Below, in pieces: positions 1-27,200 of a DNA stretch of 64,000 bases (its first letter is position 1; every line of letters starts with the position of its first letter). Under the pieces are notes generated by a model, which searched no databases, was not told the DNA's origin, and saw only the letters and a list, made by a program, of their open reading frames with translations. Origin of the DNA: Branchiostoma lanceolatum (lineage: Eukaryota; Chordata; Leptocardii; Amphioxiformes; Branchiostomatidae). The stretch covers positions 13,638,501 through 13,702,500 of the forward strand of contig NC_089735.1 of assembly GCF_035083965.1 (NCBI RefSeq), written 5' to 3'. A program made the translations under genes and the position numbers.

Positions 1-242
1 ATACCCGGAAATTTTGGCGATGCCTTAGGGGCGGGGCGACTGGTACTTCATTGATTTTCTAGGTCGTCGTCGAAGATCATGTTAGAGAAACGAGCCTTAG
101 TCCAGTACGTACAGCATCACAATAGTTTCTACAGTCAAGCATGTTTACCCTATGGTAAGGCGACAGCACGAGACGTGTTTGATTCCTCACCTCACCTATC
201 CCTTGACCTCTTTTGGGGTCGTTGGGGCACGTGTTTGATTAA
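1..242. other. No feature recognised
   Basis: I see no convincing exon, repeat family or RNA gene in these bases on either strand. Confidence 0.3.
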
Positions 243-670
243 AGGCAACCAAAGCAATATAAGGGCCAAAAATATGGAAATAAATAAAATGCTGAAATCT
301 TTATGGTAGTGACATTTACTAACACTACTTAGCATATTTGCGTAATAACTTCCTACTTTGAGCATTTCAAACCCGCACAAAAATGTGCCGTACGATGATC
401 CCCTGCCCGTTTCCAAAATCATATCCAGTTGTTTGAGTAACTGCTTTTTTTGGCGTGTTTGATGATCCCCTTAGTTTTCCGAGCCTACAAAAACTCTGGG
501 GATGATTTCCTGTGAGTTCTCACATCACAACGATGTCATATTTGTGCATGATGGACGTTGCTATACATTGAGATAGTGTTGTTTGAACTAAATCATGCAT
601 AGAAATGACTGAATAAATTGACTTTCAAAATCTGATTAATTTCTGGGCCCTAATATTGCTTGGGTTTCCA
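243..670. mobile_element. TTAA-flanked inverted-repeat element
   Basis: It starts AGGCAACCAAAGCAATA after a TTAA at 239-242 and ends with a decayed inverse (TATTGCTTGGGTTTCC) before a TTAA at 671-674. Around 421-460 it holds a fragment of the Penelope-derived repeat found at 8.2 and 42 kb. Same family as 4023, 18996, 39724 and 49565. Confidence 0.5.
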
Positions 671-686
671 TTAATATAAAAACTAC

Positions 687-17001
<16,315 letters not shown>

Positions 17002-17714
17002 TTTCCTTTCTCTTCGGCCGGACTCCCTAGCGGCCGTGATACGAACTACAGAGGACGAAATGTGACACCATCTTGATCAAGACATCACTTTAGTTTAGAC
17101 CGTAGTTAAGGCTAGATCTCAAGGTTGCTCATAATAAATCAAGCAAAGGGTTTTGGGTGAAGTACATGTCAGCATGTACACCCTATCAACGATACGATGC
17201 TGTATACAGCTAATATTTTTGTGACGCCATGATTTGCCCCCAAAACCTGCCCTTCTATCTATTCTGTGAAGCCCCACGCCTGAAGTGTCACCATGGTAAC
17301 GGGAAAAATAAAATGGTTGTTGTTAGATTAATGTGAGCAACGAAATTGTTTGGTGCAACCGATCTTACATACTAGTAGCTTTTTTTGCCTTTGAGTGAGA
17401 ATCACAAAATCTGTATCCAACAAATTTCAGACCGGATGAGGCGTCTCAATAGAAAAGATATGGATTAATTTCATCGTTGGATTAACGAGTGAAATACATG
17501 TTGTGCTAACGCAAAACAGACTGTGTGTTGATGATTTCTCTTGATTGTTTAAGACACCCTCACCGTTGGAATCCCTGCTAACGAAGCCTTAAGGGTGATT
17601 CTTCACACCATTGTACCAAATTATTCTCTACACGCTGCTGGAGTCCTTGCTGATGTCAGTTGTTGTAAACGTTTATCAGTCTCATGTGTGAACTTTGGCC
17701 TTCTTTAATTTTGT

Positions 17715-18050
17715 TATCTTCGCCAAGAAGATCATGTTTTGGGTAGCGTTTGTGTGTATGTATGTATGTGTGTAAATGACCAGCATATTTCAAGAAGGCT
17801 TGGACGGATTGTCTTGATATTTGGTAGGTGGGTAGGTCTTGATAAGACCTGGAAATGATTAGATTTTGGGTCCCCTAGCGGCTTGTTACGATACTGCAGC
17901 GGAACTTCCTGTTTTGATATCTCGTGTTCTGGATATACTATTTCCGGATTTTTAGTGGTAGATAGCTCTTTGGACAGAGAGTAAGTGGTATAGGTTTTGG
18001 CCCCCTAGCGGCTTTTTTGGAACTGCAGGAACAGGTTTTGCTTCAGATTT
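17715..18050 (+). repeat. TTCGCCAAGAAG repeat (ATCTCC-like family)
   Basis: CTTCGCCAAGAAGATCATGTTT, a TGTGTGTATG tract, then GGCTTGGACGGATTG and GGGTCCCCTAGCGGCTTG follow the same plan as the ATCTCC family. A short copy lies at 21998-22070. Confidence 0.5.
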
Positions 18051-18252
18051 TGAAAGGGACTAATTTTGAAATGTATTTTGCCGCACCGTTGTCAACCCAC
18101 ACGGTCCCAGTCTACATCTGTTTGGACTTAGGTTTTACAGTCCTGACCACTGGGGACACACAGGGATAAAGATAGCTAAATATTCACAGCATTCGTAAAT
18201 CAAGGAAACTCAACCTCAACGTACTGACAATGTCAATAACATCTTAGGCCAC

Positions 18253-18484
18253 ACCAATTCAATTTCTTGGTTAACGGATTTTTTTTTTAAATTTTAGTAA
18301 AAATCATGAAAACAGAAGGCTGGGTGAAAACTTGCACCTGACCCTGTTCACTCCCTGAAATTGTGTGCATCATGTACCAAAGTATACAAACTTTCCTCTG
18401 AGATTGTGTTTTCCTGTTGATTTTCCAATCTAGCATTTGTTTTAAACAATTCCGTTAACCAAGAAATTAAAATGGTGTGGCCCT
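18253..18484. mobile_element. Inverted-repeat element (GGCCACACCAATT ends), copy 1
   Basis: GGCCACACCAATTCAATTTC is mirrored by GAAATTAAAATGGTGTGGCC, with TTGGTTAACGG inside each arm. The second copy is at 51422-51651, just after NCOA4. Confidence 0.6.
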
Positions 18485-18639
18485 AGGGGACATAAAACCG
18501 GTGGGTATGTGTTCCCATACATGTTCCACAAACCCCACGCGGTGAAACGTACTCTTTAAGTAGATACAGGAAATATACTAAAGGATCTTTTAAAAGTTTC
18601 TTATCAGATAACCATGTGACGTACATATATTTTAAACGC

Positions 18640-18895
18640 AAAATAGCAGTTACTCAAGCAACTGGCTAAGATTTGGAAAACCGTCAGACGTTTCAGGTAG
18701 CATCCACTACATTTCGTCACCGGCGGGCAGTGAACAGGACAATGAACAAGATATGTTAAAGAGCAGGTTTTATAAAAAAAAACTATGAATTGATCAATTC
18801 ATTCCTGAAACGTCTGACCGTTTCCAAATTTAGCCAGTTGCTTGAGTAACTGCTCTTTGGCGTATCTTATTACATGGATGTCTAACCTTCATCAA
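18640..18895. mobile_element. Penelope-derived inverted repeat, decayed
   Basis: Arms GTTACTCAAGCAACTGG and CCAGTTGCTTGAGTAACTG flank a short spacer. The hammerhead-like core is damaged in this copy (GTGACGA instead of CTGACGA on the minus strand). Confidence 0.55.
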
Positions 18896-18995
18896 CGTGT
18901 ATTTCATATATGTCCATTGTTATTCAATTCAAAGCATTATCTATATTTTCTGAATAATCCAAATCCTATCTAAAAATTTAGTGTACTTTTGTTAA

Positions 18996-19330
18996 AGGCA
19001 ACCTAATCAATATTAGGGCCCGAAAATCGGATTCTAAAAGTCAATTTATTTAGTCATTTCTATACATGATTAGTTCAAACAACACTATCACAATGTATAG
19101 CAACGTCCATGATGCAAAAATATGACTTCGTTGAAAGTCGTTGCCGAGGTTTTTGTAGGCTCGCGAAACTAAGGGGATCAAAGTTTTTGCACGGTTTTAA
19201 AATGCTCAAAGACAAAGTATAAAGTCATTACACAAATGTGCTAGACAGTGTTAGTAAATGTCACTACATAAAAGATTTCAACATTTTTTCAATTTCCATT
19301 TTTTGGTCCCTAACATTGCTTTGGTTGCCT
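18996..19330. mobile_element. TTAA-flanked inverted-repeat element
   Basis: AGGCAACC...GGTTGCCT between TTAA at 18992-18995 and 19331-19334; otherwise as the copy at 4023. Confidence 0.6.
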
Positions 19331-19334
19331 TTAA

Positions 19335-20009
19335 GAAGGCTTCTTTCAACAGGCTGAGGCAAAACTTTTGTCTATTGGAGTAATATTGCACAGTCGCCTC
19401 CGGTTCCTAACAAGAAAATCAAATCCAGACTATAAGTCCAGCTCAGTCCATTTCTTGATTTCTCCGTCTGTGACCTCGACACTTGATCATCAGTCTGTCG
19501 GCTCGCATTTCGCGTCAACAAGTTAATTTGGTGCAGATCACCAATTTGGAAAGTAAACTGGTTGTCAAATAATCGGGGGACTTTGCGTGGGCTTCACAAA
19601 TTGGAGGGTAACAAATGTACAAACAGACCGACTTTCCTCGTCCAAGTATGCAAAATAAAGAGGATTTTACACAAAGCTGACAGTCAGGACAATGTGAAAA
19701 AGTGGACTTTAAATGGTCTAAAAACAGGTAAGATTTAATTTCACATTGGTTAACAATCTATCAAAGTACGACATAACTGGGGCTGTTTTTGGAGGAAATT
19801 TCCATTTTGAGTGTTTAACGAGACCCAAAGGTTAAGTATAGGGAACATGACAAACTTTCCATGGACAGTTTCCCGACTATTAGGGCTATTAGCTCAGCAA
19901 GCCGGCGGCGCTGCTTTGTGAAGAATTCTTTTGAATGACCTTGAATGCCATGGTTTTGCTCTAAACTTCATCAGAACCAGTACTCATGTTGTGCAGCGTC
20001 CCAGATTTA
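19335..20009. other. No feature recognised
   Basis: No exon, RNA gene or shared repeat seen. Confidence 0.3.
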
Positions 20010-20204
20010 TAGCCTCTACCAGGGTCCGCTGATCGCTGGGAAATTAGTAGAAATCGGCCAAATAGAGTGAATAGTATGCCAAGGGTAGTCAGCTACACAA
20101 GGAAGTTCAATAGGCGACCAACTGACTACCCTTGGCATACTATTCACTCTATTTGGCCGATTTCTACTATTTTCCCAGCGATCAGCGGAGCCTGGTAGAA
20201 GCTA
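20010..20204. mobile_element. Near-complete palindromic element (CTCTACCAGG family)
   Basis: Two arms of about 85 bases are near-perfect inverses (AGCCTCTACCAGGGTCCGC... and its complement). The loop is only about 25 bases. This is the best-preserved member of the family. Confidence 0.65.
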
Positions 20205-20431
20205 CCAGATTTAAACTCTTTGTGTGAAAGATGCAACATGTGTAACATACTGTATTCTTACCTTACACACCGTGTGGTAAGACGCGCTCCAATTCCGTCA
20301 CAGCTGCAGTTTGCACGTATCTTCGGCCGACGATTCTTCCCACAAACCAGGCTAGTACTTAGCGAGTCCTGTACTGACTTTTGTAGGGGAGGACCATTAT
20401 AGACCTGATATGACTGTCCGACTAGTGTGGC

Positions 20432-20800
20432 ATCGTGTGGCGTAATCGTTAGAGTGTTTCGCCCAGAACCGAGAGGTCCCGGGTTCGAAACCCCGATATG
20501 CCCCGATGCTGTGCCCTTGGGAAAGGCACTTAACACGACTTTCCTCACTCCGCCCAGGTGTGAATGGGTACCTGACTTCGTCAGGTCAGGGAAGGTCGTA
20601 TTGAGGTCACCTGTTGGCGCCGAATGGCAGCCGCCCAGACCCTTGCGACAGTTCCGACAGACCCTTGTCTAGGTGAAGACAGTTCCACAAAGTGGAAGTG
20701 TGGAACAATTATGTATCTGTTCTGTATTATATGATTGTAAACAAAGCAGCAATTCAGCACTGGCTGCCATTGCACGGGTAATTTCTGACCAATAAACCAT
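20432..20800 (+). repeat. tRNA-derived SINE, full head
   Basis: The head TGGCGTAATCGTTAGAGTG fits a pol III A box and GGTTCGAAACC is a perfect B box. A body with GGGAAAGGCACTTAACACG, CCCAGGTGTGAATGGGTACC and CTTGCGACAGTTCC follows. A second copy in opposite orientation is at 21195-21540. It is not a functional tRNA: the body extends far beyond the cloverleaf. Confidence 0.75.
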
Positions 20801-20894
20801 TATTTATTACGAAGGTGATAGACTGCGTTTGCACTGACTGCCAATCATGTAGTAGAATTGAAAGGATGTCAAGTGGAATTACTAAACTTCAGCT

Positions 20895-21178
20895 TTGACG
20901 ATATTTGCGAGACCTTTGTTAGATCCGTTGGCATGTGTGGTGGCCGCCATCTTGACTTTGTGACGTCGCAGGGTAGCCATACCATTTCATTGGGAGGGGT
21001 GTTTATTGGGGTCGCTAGCGTTCTCTCTATTTTCAACAAATCGGCACACAACTATCCAACATTCAACTCAAACAAAAAAATCAATACCAATTCATATTTA
21101 TGAAAAGACCCCGTAATCGCTAAACTAAAATGGCAAACTTAAGTATATGTAGCACGAATACTTAACTCTAGTTAGTGT
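20895..21178 (+). repeat. YY1/CRE-bearing repeat family, copy 3
   Basis: TTTGTTAGATCCGTTGGCATG, GGCCGCCATCTTG, TGTGACGTCGCAGG and CTAAACTAAAATGGCAAAC appear in the family order. It lies between two facing SINE copies. Confidence 0.6.
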
Positions 21179-21194
21179 CTTAATAATGTGTTTT

Positions 21195-21540
21195 TTTATT
21201 GGTCAGAAATTACCCGCAATGGCAGCCTTTCTAGCGCTGAATTGATGCAGGGTATTACAGATTTCACACAACACAGAACATATATAATATCTTATCCACA
21301 CTTGCATTTTGTGGAACTGTCGCAAGGGTCTGGGCGGCTGCGATTTGGCGCCACTAGGTGACCTAATTACGACTTTCCCCAACCGAAGTCAGGTACCCAT
21401 TTACACCTGGGTGGAGTGAGGAAAGTCGTGTAAACTGCCTTTCCCAAGGACACAAGGTCGGTGACATGACAGGATTCGAACTCGGGACCTCTTGGTTCTG
21501 AGTCGAACGCTCTGCCGTTGCGCCACACGACCCCACCGAA
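21195..21540 (-). repeat. tRNA-derived SINE, inverted copy
   Basis: On the minus strand it reads GTCGTGTGGCGCAACGGCAGA, then GAGTTCGAATCC (B box), then CCTTGGGAAAGGCAGTTTAC. This is the same family as the SINE at 20432, with the tail near 21195. Confidence 0.72.
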
Positions 21541-22624
21541 ACGTCTTAAATCTTACTGGGCGCGACATAGGCATGGGGCCGACCGGTCCTGGTATATGTA
21601 CACCGCAAATAAAGACTTAATGAGAGATAGACTTGGCGTGACACAACATCTACGTTGCTGCAGTACCGTAACTTTTCGTTAGGTGCACCAGTGCATGTCC
21701 ACGATGAGATTTTCCGACCGACAGTCTGGTAGGTCAAAAACTTACAACAGAACACGTGACACAGCTTTTTATTCATCTTGAGCTTCTGTGTGTGCCATGA
21801 TGTCATTGACCAGAAATTCGGTACTACTTTTATTAAAAGAAGTCGAACTCAATAAGTTAAAATTTAGTGGCAGTAGTTAAAACTAGAGTAGACATTTGTT
21901 ATACTGTTCATTATTGTCTGTCCGTCCACTTCGTGTTACATGTACATGTACTTGCAATTAGCCTACGGGCAGGAATTTGCAATAAACTTTTCATTACCTT
22001 CGCCAAGAAGGTTATATTTTAGTCAGCGTTTGTGCATTTGTGTGTGTGTGTGCGTGTGTGTTTAAGTACAGTTTGAGGGGAAGAAGTTGTTTTTCACTTT
22101 GACCTACCTTTGTGCAGCCAGTTTTATTATCAAAAGAAATGACTTCTTCAGCTGCAAACTTATCCTAAGCCCAAAACATGTTAATACGCAACTCCTGCGG
22201 ACTTGTTTATACGCACAAGTATGACATGGGCTTAACATCGTTTCTGAAATTCATTTTCTTTATCTATAGACACTGAAGATTATCATATAGAAGGAGACAT
22301 CCTGGACGACTCTCAGATGCAAATCTTACCTTTCCTATATTCTATGTGAGCGTTTACAAAAGATGCCTTTTCTTACATTTGCCCCTGCTTAGTTGATATG
22401 TTGGGCTAATTCATACTTGTACACAAATAAAGAAACGAATACATGCAAACACAAAAGCATTAAAAAACGGCGGTTGAAACATTACCTTGATAGGAATGCA
22501 ATAGATACAACTCATCACTAGTTAGAATTAAATTGCACTAAATGCACCCAAGAAAAATGAAAATGAAAGCAAACACAATTCTTAGCACCAGCCGCATGTC
22601 TACCGTCGTACATCCAGTTGTACT
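21541..22624. other. No gene; repeat fragments only
   Basis: A short TTCGCCAAGAAGG fragment lies at 21998-22070 and a partial copy of the 6396 element ends near 22235. Nothing else is recognised. Confidence 0.35.
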
Positions 22625-22830
22625 GTAAATGCAGAAATGTTCGCGGTGGTTTTATGTTTGCGGTTTTCACGGCGACCGTTTCACCGCGAACTTAAAGCCA
22701 CCGCAAACATTTTTGTCCAATACTGTTGCAGTATGAAACTAAAGCGCTGCCGCGAACGTAAAACCACTGCGAACACCCCATTTTTGCCTTAGTGCGAAAA
22801 ACCACGCGAACTTAAATGTATTTACAGTAT
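22623..22830. mobile_element. Inverted-repeat element (TACTGTAAATGCAGAAATG ends), copy 1
   Basis: TACTGTAAATGCAGAAATG and GTTCGCGGTGGTTTTA at the left are mirrored by CCACGCGAACTTAAATG and TTTACAGTA at the right. Other copies are at 34907 and 43465. Confidence 0.65.
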
Positions 22831-23085
22831 TCCGTTCTAGTAGACAGTCGGCAGCGTAGTAAGACCCAGTCGTATAGCGATGCAATTTTTTTTCCATACA
22901 ACATTTAACCTTGAATTGACCTTGTGTTTTTGCAGGGCCAGGTTAAAACAGCTGTCAGGAGCGAGAGGAAAAATGGCCGAAAAACTCGGACGGCATCGTC
23001 GTCATACCCTACGTCATCACCAGTCGGGAAGAGTACTGTGAGTAGGTATTCATGTTCCCATCGGTAACACCCCCATTCCATCAGG

Positions 23086-23236
23086 GTGGCGACCACGCGG
23101 CGACCACGCGGCGACCACGCGGCGACCACGCGGCGACCACGCGGCGACCACGCGGCGACCACGCGGCGACCACGCGGCGACCACGCGGCGACCACGCGGC
23201 GACCACGCGGCGACATCACTACGACCACGCGGCGAC
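23086..23236. repeat. 11-base GC-rich minisatellite
   Basis: About 12 near-identical units of GGCGACCACGC in tandem, followed by one more after a short interruption. Open frames across it on both strands are low-complexity artefacts. Confidence 0.95.
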
Positions 23237-23309
23237 GTAAAATTTGACTGAGCGCTCAACGAATTTCATAGATAGAAAACGATTTTTTTACGCTTTGTGT
23301 TTTATATAT

Positions 23310-24095
23310 TGCATGTTTGAATATCCGTTCCGATGTCAGAATTCCACTTTAAGATTTCATAAGGAACTATGGAAATGTGTTTACATAATCTATGTATGGT
23401 GATGCACACCTTTACCAAATCAGAGAATGTCGTCCATTTGCAACGTGCAATTGACAAAGTAATCGCAAAGAGATGTGGTCAACCGAAATCAATGTTTCTA
23501 ACTTTTTTATTGTATGGAATTTGATTGTAAATGTTGCCCCCTGTCAACGACTTCCGTACAAAACCCTCCAATTTATTTATTTCATCATAAGACAGCTGGG
23601 TTGCCCCTTTAACTCGAGGAAGTTGGTTTCCAAGGGGGGCAACATATACATTACAGGACAAGGCAGTCAGGAGAAAAAAGTCGACAACATTCAGTAGAAA
23701 AAGTTAAAATCCGATGCATCAAAACAAAATCATTGCCCATAACTCAAAATAGAATCAAGAATGGATCGCCCACTAGCTCGGCTGATGACGCTTTAAAAAA
23801 TACAAACTCAGGGTCGTGTTGTTCAACCAGTTTTATTATCTATCAATTGTCAAACAGTCAGTTTCATTCATTTGTTGTCTGAGACGTACACGTACATGTC
23901 TGGAAATTGTTATCAAACTTTAAGAAATACTATTCAGTGATTATCTCCTCCAAACTCCCTGTTGATATTAGTTACAAATAAGTCGGAAGCTGTTTTCTGT
24001 TTCTGTGAGGGCCGAGGGATGTAACGAAGACACTTTCAGGCTACGATAATGATATAAAACCCTAATCACCATTTCCCCCTGTTACAGTTAACAAC
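23310..24095. repeat. 780-base dispersed repeat, copy 1
   Basis: It aligns almost base for base with 29493-30283, in the same orientation about 6.2 kb away. The minus strand of both copies keeps an open frame (SCNVY[V/A]APLGNQLPRVKG...). This copy abuts the poly(A) signal of the small secreted-peptide gene. Confidence 0.75.
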
Positions 24096-24102
24096 AAACG
24101 CT

Positions 24103-24108
24103 TTTATT
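24103..24108 (-). terminator. Poly(A) signal AATAAA of the small secreted precursor
   Basis: AATAAA on the minus strand, about 110 bases past the stop codon. Confidence 0.5.
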
Positions 24109-24218
24109 CGTACTTGTATTTTAAGCACTTTAAGCACATTTTATAGCACGCGCGGATTTCCGGCTAGGCTTTCCAGCTTAGGTGCCTTGCTCACTGGGGC
24201 CTGGTGGGACGTCCGTGC

Positions 24219-24280
24219 CTATCCTCGATGGCTTGACGAACCGGGCTGCCGCTTCGCCATCTCCATCTCCAGCAGTTCTT
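24219..24280 (-). CDS. Second LEMEMxKR module and stop
   Basis: The exon follows ATCACAG and reads ELLEMEMAKRQPGSSSHRG, then a TAG stop at 24221-24219. An AATAAA signal lies about 110 bases further on (24108-24103). Confidence 0.58.
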
Positions 24281-27200
24281 CTGTGATAAGATAAAAAATA
24301 CAGGAGATGTTAAAAACACTGATATCAAGCCGAGGTGAGGCAGTGGTAAAATATTTCAACCACACAAACTGGTTTCGTCACAGGAGGTATTGTGCTCAGA
24401 AACTGGCTATGCCATCGCGTACGTCCGTAAAAAATAGGGTGCGTTCTAAAGCCCCCGTCACAAATAAGAAATACAGTTTGGTCAACGTGTTGGCGAGCTT
24501 CAAATGTGCATTTTTGGCCGAAGTACGGCCGTAGTCCTGTCGATTACGCGGGCTTCGGGCGATTTTTAGAAATCACAGTTGATCCAAATATTGGCCTTTT
24601 ATCAGGTTAGTCGATACTGACTTCGTCCATGTCCAATGATGGTACCATCTCATGGGGAATTTTTAGTTTTTTTTAGTGATCGACGGACGTCACCCGAGAT
24701 TTTCATGGGATAATACGGTTTTGGAATTCGTCGAGTTTCGGGCGATCTACAAATTCGGCCGACGCTCGCATGAACTGTGACGCCGACTGAACGACATTCC
24801 CCGAACCCCGACTGGTGTCACAGAGACCGGCGTCTGGCGGGTATTCACTTCCCGCGGGCGGGCTGACGCCTGCACACATGCCGTCAAACGTTTCTAGATA
24901 TCGCTATACAATGTCGGTAACTACTAATATTCCCCTTACTCACTTGCGTAGAATACCGAGAACATTGAGAAAAACGGCTAATTTTGTATTTATCAGTCGT
25001 AAATTAGTCAGATTGTATTCGAACACCTGCTGACGCCGTTATTTCGACGGATGTCGTTCGAACGCGTTCTATTTTCTTACGAACTTGCGCAATGACATAC
25101 ATGGGCAGTTTGTGAGCAAATACCCCCCCCCCCCCATGACAAAATCATTTTTTTGTGGTTCAGATTCGTCTGCAAATAAATCTACGACACACAACTGGAT
25201 GTGAAAGAACGTTACGTCACATTATGAAGTCATGATCGGATTTAGCCACCAATACAGTACAGCTCAGGCATACCTTCTGCCCCCATGGCCAGGTCCTCAT
25301 CTTCAGCCTGGTGTCGCTTGTTCATCTCCATTTCCAGTTGCTCTTTAGTAAAGAGAAGAAATACAGGAGATGTCAGAAACATTGATAGGTGATACGTGAT
25401 ATCGAGAATAATTGAAAATAAGTCTACGACATCTGTATCTGTATCTATATAGCCGGTATAACCGCCAGTCGGCGTAACACACCAGCTTCGAGCGATTTTT
25501 AGAAATCACAGTTGATCCAACAAAGTGTATGTCACAGTTATGGTAGGATCCATCCACACAGCAATGTTACAGCTCAAATGTACAGGTGGCAAGGCGGTCG
25601 TATATGGTTGGGGTTGTCGAATCTAAATGTTCTGGTTTCGAATCTCGAGCAGGTCCCTATGCTGTGCCCTTGGCCCTTTGCGCCATTTTTTTTTTCACAG
25701 GACTCAGATGGAAATGAGTGCCTGGCTTCGAATCCTTTTCGACCGGACGTAAACCCGGAGGCCCTTACCCTGGGAGCCCAGGCTAGAACCGGGCCGCTAG
25801 CGATTTCCTTCGGCGGCCCAAGACAGTCAGCCCATAGGATCTTAATCAACGCTCCGGGGAGTTGTAGCCCGGGGGAGTGGACCGCGCCCCTTCGGTAAGG
25901 GCCGACCAAATCTCGACCTAAAACACCCACGTGTGCTAATTACGGTATCGACGGGCTTGATGCTTTTGTCCGCCGAAGGAGCTGGGTAGAAGGAACTAGC
26001 CTCTACCATTGAGCTACAATGTATAGCGGACTACCCCTGGCATACTATTTACTCTATTTGGCCGATTTCTACTTTTTTTCCCAGCGATCGCGCGGAACCT
26101 GGTGGAGGCTAAGAAGGAACCGGCTGATGACTCCGCTCTGTCAGCTCACTGAGCATGAACAGAACTGCTGCCAGTCCCGGTTTTATCAGGGATGCAGAAA
26201 CATGCCCCGTTTGCCGCACCCGGTTATGACCGGGATATGGTATTTCCCAGAAGAAAACAGCTTTGCGTGCGTGTAGCGCCCGAAGCCCGGATGTTAGGGG
26301 AGTTCGGGCCACCGGCTGTTTCGCGGGTTTCTTGAGGGCTCAAACATATTTTTTTTCAATCTGGCAGCTTAAGGGTTAACTCGCCTCGAGTTCGTAAAAG
26401 ATCCCACCACACTTAGCGATATGAAGTAGGGTGATTGTATCAAACCTTACATACCGATCTTACGCAGCTTGTGCTTACTATAGTCTAATACAAAACTGTT
26501 TTGCTAAGGTAAAAGGTGATTTACCGTTGTACATACAAACAAGCAAACAAACAAACAAATAACCCATACCTCCTATCCCGACCACCAAGTCTTCCAGCTT
26601 GGTCAGCAGACCTTGCAGCCTCTCCTCACGCGGAGCAGGGAAGGCCGCGGCGAGCACCAGGCAGCTCAGGAAAAGGACGCACACGGACAGCTTCATCTTC
26701 GTATGATCTGATGAACTCTGATAAAAGATTATCAAACAAATTCCAAAGTTACCCATGATGTTATGTCTGTTTGCAGTAAATACTGTGAGACATTGTGTGC
26801 TGTGTAATAGTTAGAGCGCTTGGGTCAGAATCAAAATTCTAATTTGTTCTATTAATTCGCTCAAGTAACAAACTTTCATTGGCAGTTCGTATCTTACTGG
26901 TTCGCAGATAAGTTGCTCCTACTGTACCGCGTCACTAGTATTTCAAGGACCAAGTCGTATTGACTTGAACCCGATGACTCCTCGCGAATGCACAATTAGG
27001 CCATGTTGATTTGTTTATGGATGACATCTCCTGGAAAGCCCAAAACTGATACGAGCGTGCGAATAGATCTAGAAAAAAAGGTTTCACAAAAAGGTTCCCT
27101 TCATTATGAAATCTACGTGGTCAGAAAGGTTGAACTAATGACTAAACACACGGAAAATGGTATACCATATGGATTCTTCATTTTTGGTCTTTCACGTCTT

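Noticed and set aside
20445-20520. Functional tRNA gene
   Set aside because: A and B boxes are good but the arms do not close and a SINE body follows directly.
23086-23236. Possible CRISPR array
   Set aside because: The units are contiguous, only 11 bases long and without spacers, in an animal genome.
22905-23259. Open frames with RRVVAAWSPRG repeats
   Set aside because: They are readings of the 11-base minisatellite on both strands; no splice or start support.
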